A program made the position numbers and the translations under genes. This document shows, piece after piece, positions 40,069 through 47,230 of a stretch of 64,000 nt of DNA. Numbering within the stretch: position 1 is the first letter of the stretch; the number at the start of each line of letters is the position of its first letter. The stretch comes from Methylotetracoccus oryzae. Lineage in GTDB: Bacteria; Pseudomonadota; Gammaproteobacteria; Methylococcales; Methylococcaceae. The notes beneath the pieces are model-generated. The model did no database searches and was not told the origin of the DNA. It saw nothing but the letters and a program-made list of their open reading frames with translations. Location: NCBI RefSeq assembly GCF_006175985.1, contig NZ_SRSH01000006.1, positions 170,880 through 234,879 on the forward strand, read 5' to 3'.

Positions 40069-40096
40069 GGCGAAGCGGGGGCGCGCCCGCTTCGCC
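40069..40096. terminator. Bidirectional hairpin after sqr
   Basis: GGCGAAGCGGG and CCCGCTTCGCC form a perfect 11-bp stem with a 6-base loop, 34 bases after the sqr stop and before a convergent gene. It is GC-rich, without a clear T-run. Confidence 0.6.
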
Positions 40097-40226
40097 TGCG
40101 AGTATTACGGGTCTGCCATCGAGCGCTCACTTCGCGCGCTGTTGGATTCCGACGGCAGGTTGCGCGCTGTGTTTGGCTTTCGCTGGTGCCCCAACGCTAT
40201 TCGAGATGCCTCTCGGTCGCGTCGGC

Positions 40227-41195
40227 CTATCGTTGAATCGGGTGGGTGCCGCCGATGTCAGTGGCGCGCTTCTGCTCGCCTTGCCGGTGTAGAAACGGAA
40301 CATAAAGCTTGACCACCTCGTCGGCATCCTCCATCAGCAGCAAATGCCCCGCCGCCGGCAGCGTGTGCAGTTCGCTGTGCGGGGACACTTGCTGCAGCGT
40401 CCCGGCCCCCGCGACCGGGTAGATCCGATCCTCCTGTCCCCACAGTATCAGCGTCGGGAGTTCCGGCATGGGCCGCCGCCGCAGTATGTCGTCGTACAGG
40501 TTCACGATGTCCCAGACCTGCACGTAGTGCCGATTATGTGTCACATACTCGCCGACGATGGCCCTCTTCTCAGGAGTGGGTATCGTTGGGGGAGTCATGA
40601 ATAGCAACCGGAGTTCGAGTTCGAACTGGTAGCCGGTGACCGGAATGAAGGCATTGATGCCGCGGAAAAAAGCGCGGCGAAGCTGAGGCCCCCAGCCGAT
40701 CACGCCGAGCGGAGCGCCGATATAGGCCAGGCTGCGCACTTGGCCTCGGTACCGGTCGGCATACAGGGTCGCGATCGTGCCGCCCATCGAACTCCCGGCG
40801 ACGTCGAGTTGTGCGATGCCGAGTTGGCGTGAGAAGTCGCGCAGCAGGGTCGCCTGCCGCTCGAGGCGATAGTCCTCTAACGAATAACCCGCGCTTTTCC
40901 CGTAGCCGGGCAGATCGACGGCGATGGCGGTGTAGCCGGCTTCGGCCAGCAGGCACAGCAGGGTGTTCCATTGCTCCTTGTTGGCGAATAGGCCGTGCAG
41001 CAACAACAGGGTCGGGCCTGTCCCCGCCGAGTTGTAGACCATGGTCCCATCGCCGACCGGGGCCGTCTTCGTGGCGATTGCACACTGGGTCGCGGCCGTT
41101 GCCGCTACCGCTGCGGAGGCCGGATCGGCCCACCGGCAACCGATCAGGATCAGGGCCAGCAGCGGCGCCAGCAGGTGGAGTCGGGCGTTTTTCAT
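40227..41195 (-). CDS. Alpha/beta-hydrolase lipoprotein
   Basis: A 322-residue protein with a lipoprotein signal ending L-I-L-I-G-C near residue 20. The alpha/beta-hydrolase core shows L-L-L-H-G-L-F-A-N-K-E-Q-W (oxyanion region), D-L-P-G-Y-G-K-S and the nucleophile elbow G-S-S-M-G-G. The acid is in L-I-L-W-G-Q-E-D-R-I-Y-P and the histidine in A-A-G-H-L-L-L-M-E-D, a full catalytic triad. An insert of ~70 residues forms the lid. The substrate is unknown; esterase or lipase activity in the periplasm is likely. It converges with sqr. Confidence 0.9.
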   Translation of the reverse strand: MKNARLHLLAPLLALILIGCRWADPASAAVAATAATQCAIATKTAPVGDGTMVYNSAGTGPTLLLLHGLFANKEQWNTLLCLLAEAGYTAIAVDLPGYGKSAGYSLEDYRLERQATLLRDFSRQLGIAQLDVAGSSMGGTIATLYADRYRGQVRSLAYIGAPLGVIGWGPQLRRAFFRGINAFIPVTGYQFELELRLLFMTPPTIPTPEKRAIVGEYVTHNRHYVQVWDIVNLYDDILRRRPMPELPTLILWGQEDRIYPVAGAGTLQQVSPHSELHTLPAAGHLLLMEDADEVVKLYVPFLHRQGEQKRATDIGGTHPIQR

Positions 41196-41235
41196 TCGAT
41201 TCTGCAGAGCAGGCGCCTGGACGTGTTCGGCCGCG

Positions 41236-41640
41236 TCAGGCGCAGGCCTGACCGGCGCCGTTTCCGGGAGAGCACTGGAACACCGCCGTGACGGTCAGGA
41301 CCAGGAGCCCCTTGGCCGGGTAGTGAGCGCCTTTCGCCTTGATTTTCGCCCGCATCTGCTCGTACTCCGGTCCGCTGGTCTTCACGGCGACCGAGCCCTT
41401 GATCTGGAAGCAGTGCTTGTCGTCCGGGTCCCAGAAGAACAGCGCGCCGCGCGGGTTCTCCATGACATTCGCAAGGGTTTTCGCCATATAGTTGTCGCCG
41501 ATCCAGAGTGTGTCGTCGCCGATCAACTCGACCATCGACATCGGAGCGACGTTCGGAGTCCCGTCCAGCGATGCTGTCGCAAAGGAGAAGATTCGGTTCT
41601 TCGCGAACACCGCCTTCATCTCGTCGGTAAGTGTTGCCAT
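41236..41640 (-). CDS. Pyridoxamine 5'-phosphate oxidase-like FMN protein
   Basis: A 134-residue split-barrel protein starting at the ATG at 41640; the frame continues far upstream but only as a shadow. It begins L-T-D-E-M-K-A-V-F-A-K-N-R-I-F-S-F-A-T-A-S-L-D-G-T-P-N-V-A-P and has D-D-T-L-W-I-G-D and a K-T-L-A-N-V-M-E-N-P segment, typical of the PPOX family. It ends C-S-P-G-N-G-A-G-Q-A-C-A. The fold binds FMN or a related cofactor; the true substrate is unknown. It may be cotranscribed with the hydrolase gene 40 bases downstream. Confidence 0.82.
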   Translation of the reverse strand: MATLTDEMKAVFAKNRIFSFATASLDGTPNVAPMSMVELIGDDTLWIGDNYMAKTLANVMENPRGALFFWDPDDKHCFQIKGSVAVKTSGPEYEQMRAKIKAKGAHYPAKGLLVLTVTAVFQCSPGNGAGQACA

Positions 41641-41753
41641 GGCATGAGTCTCGGCCCGGGAAATTCTGAGACTAGCGTAACCGTTTCGGGATAGTACAGG
41701 CCAGTCCAACACGGATGACGCCGGTGGGCGCCGAGTGAGGTCCGCCTGGCCCG

Positions 41754-42881
41754 TTACCGTAGTGGCGCCAGGCGTTCCAGAGCCTGCTGTAACAGGGCTC
41801 GACGACATGCGAAGTTGAGGCGTACGTAGCCGGGAAAACCGAAGTCCCGGCCGTCCGACGGGCCCACGCCGAGCGTTTCGAAGTGCGGCAACGGGTTGGC
41901 CGGGTCGACGCCACGCGCGTCGATCCAGGCGAGGTAGGTTGCTTCCGGTGTCGCTGCCTTCAGCTGCGATGACGCGGCAATCCAGTCCAGCAGCAGATCC
42001 CGGTTTCCGCGCAGATAGACGAGCAACTCTGCCAGCCAGGCGCCCTCGTCCCGATAGGCTGCCTCTGCGGCCGTAAAACCCAGTGTGTTGACGTGCGGAA
42101 CGAGTCCCGCCATGGCGCTGCGAAAACGGCGGCGCAGACCGCGGTCGGGAATCACCGCGAAGGAACAGCCGAGACCCGGCAGATTCCACGTCTTCGATGG
42201 CGCCATCAGCGTGATCGTCCGGTCGGCGAATGCGGGTGCGACACAGGCCAGTGGGGTATGCCGCAGCGTGGGGTCGAGCAGCAGGTCGCAATGAATCTCG
42301 TCCGAGCAGATGGTCAGCCCGTGACGCTCGGCCACATCGATCAAACCGGCGAGTTCCTCGGGCCGCCAAGCGCGCCCGACCGGGTTATGCGGATGGCAGA
42401 GCAACAACAACCGCGTGCGCGGGCTGACAGCCTCTTCCAGCGCACCGAGATCCCAGCGCCAGCCATCGGCGGTATCCACCAATGGCACGGTCTGCAGGTT
42501 TCGCGCCGATTGCGCTGGCGCGTGGAGGAACGGTGGGTATACGGGTGTTGCGGTCAGTACGGTGTCCCCGTCCTGCCCAACCGCCCGGCAGGCGAGGTTG
42601 AGTCCCGGTACCAGACCCGGCAACCACACCAGCCAGTCGGCCTCGATCGTCCACCGATAGTGCCGTTCCGCATAACACTGAACCGCGTCAACAAGCGAAT
42701 CGGGTGCGTTGGTGTAGCCCAGGATCCCATGATCGACTCTTCGATGAAGGGCCGCCAGTACGGAGGGCGGGCTGGCGAAGTCCATGTCCGCCACCCAGAG
42801 CGGTATCACGTCCCGGTCGCGATACCTGTTCCATTTGGTGCTGGAGAAGGGGGTGCGTACGATGGCGTGGTCGAAATCCAC
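41754..42881 (-). CDS. patB: PatB/MalY-type PLP-dependent C-S lyase
   Basis: A 375-residue fold-type I aminotransferase-like enzyme with a GTG start. It has the family start K-W-N-R-Y-R-D-R-D-V-I-P-L-W-V-A-D-M-D-F. T-P-V-Y-P-P-F and C-H-P-H-N-P-V-G-R also match the family, as does the S-D-E-I-H-C-D-L segment. The PLP lysine is in A-P-S-K-T-W-N-L-P-G-L. PatB/MalY enzymes cleave cystathionine and other cysteine conjugates to a thiol, pyruvate and ammonia, so it can feed methionine synthesis. It is monocistronic. Confidence 0.9.
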   Translation of the reverse strand: MDFDHAIVRTPFSSTKWNRYRDRDVIPLWVADMDFASPPSVLAALHRRVDHGILGYTNAPDSLVDAVQCYAERHYRWTIEADWLVWLPGLVPGLNLACRAVGQDGDTVLTATPVYPPFLHAPAQSARNLQTVPLVDTADGWRWDLGALEEAVSPRTRLLLLCHPHNPVGRAWRPEELAGLIDVAERHGLTICSDEIHCDLLLDPTLRHTPLACVAPAFADRTITLMAPSKTWNLPGLGCSFAVIPDRGLRRRFRSAMAGLVPHVNTLGFTAAEAAYRDEGAWLAELLVYLRGNRDLLLDWIAASSQLKAATPEATYLAWIDARGVDPANPLPHFETLGVGPSDGRDFGFPGYVRLNFACRRALLQQALERLAPLR

Positions 42882-42924
42882 GGGACTGATGCCTCGGCCT
42901 CGTTGGGCAACTGCGAGATTTGAC

Positions 42925-42930
42925 CTTATA
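42925..42930 (-). promoter_or_regulatory. Extended -10 element for patB
   Basis: On the minus strand TGGTATAAG is an extended -10 (TG-N-TATAAG), 44 bases before the patB start. No good -35 is present, as is usual for extended -10 promoters. Confidence 0.4.
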
Positions 42931-43076
42931 CCACGGGACGCGCGAATGGCGCTGGGGCACTGGCAATGCGCTCGAGGTGGCTCGCCCTAACTGCCTTGTG
43001 CGGGTCGCTCCTACGTCGCCACGGTCCGGACTATGCCCTGAGGATCGTCACGGGCCGCTCGGAACGCCTCCGGCGT

Positions 43077-43961
43077 TCAAGCCTCCTCCGTGGACTCGAC
43101 GAGTTTCGACGCGCGTCTGAAGGCGTTTCGCGACGTGAAGCCGTACTTGATCAGGTCCGCGAAGCGTTGCTCATCGACCTCCTTCAACCCGATTGCGTGT
43201 GGTTCGCCCTCGCGCAACGTTCCGAACAGTCGGTCCCAGATCGACAGCACGGCGCCGTAGTTGCTGTCGTGTTCCTCGCGCAGATCCGAGTGATGCATAC
43301 GGTGCAGTCGCGGCACGATGATCACGCGCGACAGGAGGGCTTCATGGGGGAACGTGACGTTCGTGTGGTGGAACAGCACGAACAGCGAGATCAGTGCCTG
43401 ATTGAACAACACGAGTTCAGCGTCGACCCCGGTTACTGCGATAAACGCGACTCGCACGAAAACCTCCAGGATCAACTCGCCCATGTGGAAGCGCAGTCCT
43501 GTCGTCACATTGAAGCTGCGATCACTGTGATGGACTTTGTGAAAAAGCCATAACCAGTCGAAGTGGTGAGTGGCGAAGTGCCATGCATACAAAATGAGGT
43601 CGAGCAGCAGGAAGGTGATCAGCCATTGAACAGGCCCCTCGGGCAGGTGGCTGAGTAGACCCCGTCCGGAGAACTGCTGGGCTACCAGGTACAGCGAGGG
43701 TATGGAAAGCAGCGAGAGAGTGACGTCGTTGAACAGATAAGTGCAGACGTTCGTGAAGTAGGAGTGCTTCAGGGTTCGCAGTCCCGGTCTGAGGAAGGGT
43801 TGCCGGAATTCCAGGTGGGCACACGCTACGACGGCCGTGATGAACACCAGCGCCAGCAGGTCCTCCACGCGCGCCTCCGCGACCCATTCGGTTCCTCGCG
43901 TCGCCGCCAGGTCGATGCCCTGGCCAACGATGAAGTTCAAGTCGAGTGCGTGTCTGATCAT
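43077..43961 (-). CDS. Fatty-acid hydroxylase / sterol-desaturase family protein
   Basis: A 294-residue integral membrane di-iron enzyme. The ATG at 43961 with AAGGAAAG before it was chosen; the frame extends upstream without family support. Membrane helices alternate with three histidine clusters: H-F-A-T-H-H, H-K-V-H-H-S and H-R-M-H-H. These supply the conserved iron ligands of the superfamily. Bacterial members hydroxylate or desaturate lipids, carotenoids or sterol-like compounds. The gene is divergent from a MerR regulator with TGTACA repeats between them, suggesting direct control. Confidence 0.9.
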   Translation of the reverse strand: MIRHALDLNFIVGQGIDLAATRGTEWVAEARVEDLLALVFITAVVACAHLEFRQPFLRPGLRTLKHSYFTNVCTYLFNDVTLSLLSIPSLYLVAQQFSGRGLLSHLPEGPVQWLITFLLLDLILYAWHFATHHFDWLWLFHKVHHSDRSFNVTTGLRFHMGELILEVFVRVAFIAVTGVDAELVLFNQALISLFVLFHHTNVTFPHEALLSRVIIVPRLHRMHHSDLREEHDSNYGAVLSIWDRLFGTLREGEPHAIGLKEVDEQRFADLIKYGFTSRNAFRRASKLVESTEEA

Positions 43962-44003
43962 CTTTCCTTCCCCGTGAGCAGTCGTCACATTAATGTTTTG
44001 CCG

Positions 44004-44020
44004 TGTACACGCTTTGTACA
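44004..44020. promoter_or_regulatory. TGTACA operator pair (candidate MerR/LitR site)
   Basis: Two TGTACA palindromes (44004-44009 and 44015-44020) lie 11 bases apart centre to centre, one helical turn, in the 161-base divergent region. LitR/CarH-class MerR regulators, including those of Pseudomonas putida, bind sites built from T-G/A-TACA units. The adjacent gene encodes such a MerR protein. Confidence 0.6.
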
Positions 44021-44122
44021 TGTGTTTGCTCGGAAGTTCCTTGTTGCACAGCTTTTGTCTAATGTTTAAGATCGCGGTGCAACTATCGAACAAGAGCCCG
44101 ACAGGGCGGGAGAACAAGCGGC

Positions 44123-45121
44123 ATGACGCATCCTGGGTCACATGAGGCAACCTACGGTATCGGTGCGGTCGCTCGCTTGACGGGCATACCTTTGAATAGC
44201 TTGAGGGCCTGGGAGCGGCGTTACGCCCTCGTGGCGCCCCGCCGAGGTGAGGGCAACCAGCGGCAGTACACGCACGACGACATCGTGCGGCTGCAGATCA
44301 TCAAGCAACTCGTCGACCATGGGCATGCGATCAGCACCGTGGCGACCCTTGATGATGCGTCGCTGCGTGAACGGCTGGAACTGCACCGGGACAGCGCGCG
44401 GTCAGCGGGAACGGCAGCCGCGGCTGCACCGGCAGCGCCGTCGCGCGTGCTCGTCTACGGCGATGCGTTGCCCTTTCTTATTGATGCATGGCGCGAGGAA
44501 CTGTTGCCGTTGGAAATCATCGGCACATCGACTTCGTACGCAGAGTTCGAGCAGCGGGCCTGCGCGGAGCGACCGGAGGTCCTGGTGGTCGAATGGCCGG
44601 CCCTCGACCCGGATGCGCCTGCGCGCTGGTCCAAGTTACAGTCTCTGGCGGGGGTGCGGCGACTGGTCGTGGTGTACGGATTCGCTCCCGCCGCGCAGAT
44701 CGCCCGGCTGCAGCGTGATGGCGTGGTCGCGCTGCGCGCGCCGTTAACGGCGGCAACTCTCCGCGAAGCCTGCCGCGTTGACCAAGCGCCTGCGGCTGCG
44801 CTCCAGGCGGCAGTCCTGGCGGCGGTCGCCGCGGCGAGCGACGTGCCGATCCCGCTCCGCCGTTTCGACAGCAAGACGCTGGCCGCCGTCGCCAACCTGC
44901 CGACCGGCATTCGCTGCGAATGCCCGCATCACCTGGCCGATTTGCTGTTCCGCGTCACGGCGTTCGAGACGTACAGCGCGGATTGTGAGAGTCGCAACGA
45001 GCGGGACGCTGCGCTGCACGCCCATCTTCATCGCGTCGCGGGTCAGGCCCGGGCGCTGCTGGAAGACGCGTTGGAGCATTTGATGGTATGCGAGGAAATC
45101 GATCTCAGCGTATATTCCTAA
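44123..45121 (+). CDS. MerR-family regulator, LitR/CarH-like without B12 motif
   Basis: A 332-residue regulator. The N-terminal winged helix reads Y-G-I-G-A-V-A-R-L-T-G-I-P-L-N-S-L-R-A-W-E-R-R-Y, then R-R-G-E-G-N-Q-R-Q-Y-T-H-D-D-I, close to the light-responsive LitR/CarH class. The C-terminal part (~100-210) is Rossmann-like (R-V-L-V-Y-G-D-A-L-P) but lacks the D/E-x-H-x-x-G cobalamin-binding motif, so it should not sense light through B12. A helical tail (~215-332) holds C-E-C-P-H-H-L-A-D-L-L-F. It probably controls the divergent hydroxylase and itself through the TGTACA sites. Confidence 0.82.
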   Translation: MTHPGSHEATYGIGAVARLTGIPLNSLRAWERRYALVAPRRGEGNQRQYTHDDIVRLQIIKQLVDHGHAISTVATLDDASLRERLELHRDSARSAGTAAAAAPAAPSRVLVYGDALPFLIDAWREELLPLEIIGTSTSYAEFEQRACAERPEVLVVEWPALDPDAPARWSKLQSLAGVRRLVVVYGFAPAAQIARLQRDGVVALRAPLTAATLREACRVDQAPAAALQAAVLAAVAAASDVPIPLRRFDSKTLAAVANLPTGIRCECPHHLADLLFRVTAFETYSADCESRNERDAALHAHLHRVAGQARALLEDALEHLMVCEEIDLSVYS

Positions 45122-45205
45122 GGGTTTGGTCGGAAGAAGAAAAAGCGTCGCTCCCCCATGCAGGGGATGTCGCGTCGGCAGGTCGTGCGGACGTGTGTGG
45201 GTTCC

Positions 45206-45853
45206 ATGATGAAACAGTTGTCGCCAGTGTCCGTGATGCGCCTCAAGGTGGCGACGTTCATCGCCTGTCTGGTGCCCTTCGTCCACGTTTCGTGGGGGGT
45301 TCTGACCGGGTCTGCCGGAGCCGATCCGGTCGAAGCGCTGACCCACTCGACAGGTCTGTGGGCGCTGCGGCTGCTGCTGTTGACGCTGGCCCTATCGCCG
45401 CTGCGCAAGGTGACCGGCTGGTCTTGGGTGTTGCGACTGCGGCGAATACTCGCGCTCTATTCCTTTTTTTACGCAATGCTCCACACGCTGGTCTACCTGG
45501 CTTTCGAGCAGAGTTTCGACTGGATATCGATTGCAAGCGATATCCTCAAACGCCCCTGGCTGACAGCCGGATTTTTCAGCTTCGTGCTGATGATCCCGCT
45601 CGCGGCGACGTCGACTAACGGCATGATGCGGCGTCTCGGACGGAACTGGCAGCGGCTCCACCGCCTCATTTATCCCATCGCTGTCGGTGCAGTCCTGCAC
45701 TACTTCTGGCTGGTCAAGAAGGACATCACGGCACCGTCGATCTATGCCGTGGTGCTGGCGATATTGTTCTGCGCGCGCCTGGTTGATGGACGCAAGGGGA
45801 AGTCTACCCGAACTCCCGTGTCACGCCCGGGGGCCGTGCCTTTCGTAAAGTAA
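45206..45853 (+). CDS. msrQ: Heme-binding membrane subunit MsrQ
   Basis: A ~215-residue ferric-reductase-like membrane protein that passes quinol electrons to MsrP, which repairs methionine sulfoxide in periplasmic proteins. It matches MsrQ in G-A-D-P-V-E-A-L-T-H-S-T-G, T-L-A-L-S-P-L-R-K, L-R-R-I-L-A-L-Y, T-S-T-N-G-M-M-R-R-L-G-R-N-W-Q-R-L-H and L-H-Y-F-W. Heme-ligand histidines lie in these segments. Either ATG at 45206/45209 suits the family; one at 45158 gives 16 more residues. The partner gene msrP, normally adjacent, is absent here. Confidence 0.93.
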   Translation: MMKQLSPVSVMRLKVATFIACLVPFVHVSWGVLTGSAGADPVEALTHSTGLWALRLLLLTLALSPLRKVTGWSWVLRLRRILALYSFFYAMLHTLVYLAFEQSFDWISIASDILKRPWLTAGFFSFVLMIPLAATSTNGMMRRLGRNWQRLHRLIYPIAVGAVLHYFWLVKKDITAPSIYAVVLAILFCARLVDGRKGKSTRTPVSRPGAVPFVK

Positions 45854-45919
45854 GCTGGTCGGGCCGTTTCGCCAGGAATGACGGACGGTTTGCGGTCTGC
45901 GGCAACGGGGGAATGAGCG

Positions 45920-45938
45920 GCGGTTTCAAACAAACCGC
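45920..45938. terminator. Hairpin after msrQ
   Basis: GCGGTTT and AAACCGC pair around a 5-base loop, 67 bases after the msrQ stop in a 246-base gap between convergent genes. The stem is short and no T-run follows. Confidence 0.4.
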
Positions 45939-46099
45939 GGCGTGATAAGAACGTGAAGGTACTGTGGGACGTTGCGAGTCAGCGTGCGTTGTCCCGCGGA
46001 GGCCAGGGGGTGTCGGCGGCGACGTCTTGATGTGCGCACGCTCCATCCTTAGGCAAGGCGGAGCAGGAAGTAAACTCCCCGCTCCGCACCGTGGGTTGC

Positions 46100-46636
46100 T
46101 CAGCGCTGTTCGATGCCCTTCAAGTATTTCGCCACGCCCGATTCCCTGACTGGCGGTGGCATGCTGCTCAGGTAGCGGTCGACGCTGCTTTTCTGCTTAG
46201 GCGGAAACTCCGGCATGGGCAGATTCTTGAGGTATTTCGCCACGCCCGTCTCCGGAACGCTGGCAGCGGTTTCGGTTGCGATCTCCTTCAGATACTTCGC
46301 CACCCCGGTCAGTACCGGTGGCGGTGGGAGGTCGCGCAGGTAACGGGTCACCCCGGTCACCACCGGCGGTTCGGGCAGCGTCTTGAGGTAACGTGCCACG
46401 CCGGTTTCCGACGGGGTCGCTTCGACTGCCTTCGGCGCGGGCGCGGCAGGTTCCGGAAGTGATTTGAGATAGCGCGCGACACCCGTCTCGCCGGCCGCGG
46501 CCGGTGGTGGTGCCACGACAACCGGCGCGGCAGCGGATGCCTGCGCATCATACCCGCGGGTCTTCGAACGTCCGAACCAGAAGGTGAATCCGGCCAGGCC
46601 AAACAGAATCAGCATCACTGGAAGATTGTCGATCAT
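46100..46636 (-). CDS. Membrane-anchored protein of seven GVAKYLK repeats
   Basis: A 178-residue protein from the ATG at 46636. The N-terminus is one hydrophobic helix (residues 4-21, P-V-M-L-I-L-F-G-L-A-G-F), followed by a basic R-S-K-T-R, which predicts the C-terminal part is cytoplasmic. After an alanine/proline linker, seven copies of a G-V-A-(K/R)-Y-L-K-x-L-P-x-P motif occur near residues 51, 78, 94, 110, 130, 150 and 166, spaced 16-27 residues apart and joined by proline-rich linkers. The sixth is degenerate (S-V-D-R-Y-L-S). I know no named family with this repeat. Regular short amphipathic motifs on flexible linkers suggest multivalent binding to one partner. It is divergent from the collagen-like gene. 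Confidence 0.85.
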   Translation of the reverse strand: MIDNLPVMLILFGLAGFTFWFGRSKTRGYDAQASAAAPVVVAPPPAAAGETGVARYLKSLPEPAAPAPKAVEATPSETGVARYLKTLPEPPVVTGVTRYLRDLPPPPVLTGVAKYLKEIATETAASVPETGVAKYLKNLPMPEFPPKQKSSVDRYLSSMPPPVRESGVAKYLKGIEQR

Positions 46637-47230
46637 GTACTTTTCTACTTTGGTTTCTTGGGGTGTGTCGCTATCGTGCGGACCGTCCGCAAGTCTCCCG
46701 GCCTCTTCTCTGGATCCATGTACCCCGCGACCGGCTAGGCGCGGCAGCATGCACGGGCACCTGCAGGCTGTCAACCTGGTCACCCAGTCATTCCGGGCAC
46801 CAGCCTCTTGAAATGCGCCGCAACAGTATACTCCGTTCGCGTTCCCGCCTCTTCCTTCCGCTCCGCCTCGACTCCCTTTAGACCGCGCCGGTGGTTTGTC
46901 GGCCCCGCGAACTCCGTCTCAGGGAAAACAGCGCTGCACTAACCTGGATTCTCGGCCGGTCGCGCAGCTTGACAATCGCAAAGTCACCATCAATGATCTG
47001 CCGCAGTCGGCGGTATTGCGGATCGGCGATCGGCGGGGTGCCACGGGGCGTCTGCCACACCGCTCGCGAGCAACCAAAGAGAGGCGGCGCTGCCCCAGGT
47101 GAAACACGTCCTGGATAGGTGAGGCCGTGACAATAACGAATGCAGACGATAGCAGTCGGGCTGCGGGAGCCAAGGCCCCCGGGCGCGTCGCTATCGCCTC
47201 AGAAAATCGACACACTTCGGAGGGTAGTAC
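46637..47230. other. Long divergent intergenic region
   Basis: A 594-base gap between the GVAKYLK-repeat gene and the collagen-like gene. A 60-codon minus-strand frame (46878-47060) has protein-like composition (I-A-D-P-Q-Y-R-R-L-R-Q-I) but no ribosome site or family match, and may be a remnant. The only clear signal is the promoter at 46969-46997. Confidence 0.45.
46969..46997 (+). promoter_or_regulatory. Candidate sigma70 promoter of the collagen-like gene
   Basis: A perfect TTGACA (46969-46974) and AATGAT (46992-46997, 4/6) are separated by exactly 17 bases. This would give a 5' leader of about 225 bases before the start at 47231, long enough for post-transcriptional control. Confidence 0.5.

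Noticed and set aside
46878..47060. Possible 60-residue protein on the minus strand in the repeat/collagen gap
   Set aside because: It has plausible amino-acid make-up but no start context, no family match and overlaps the likely promoter of the collagen-like gene.
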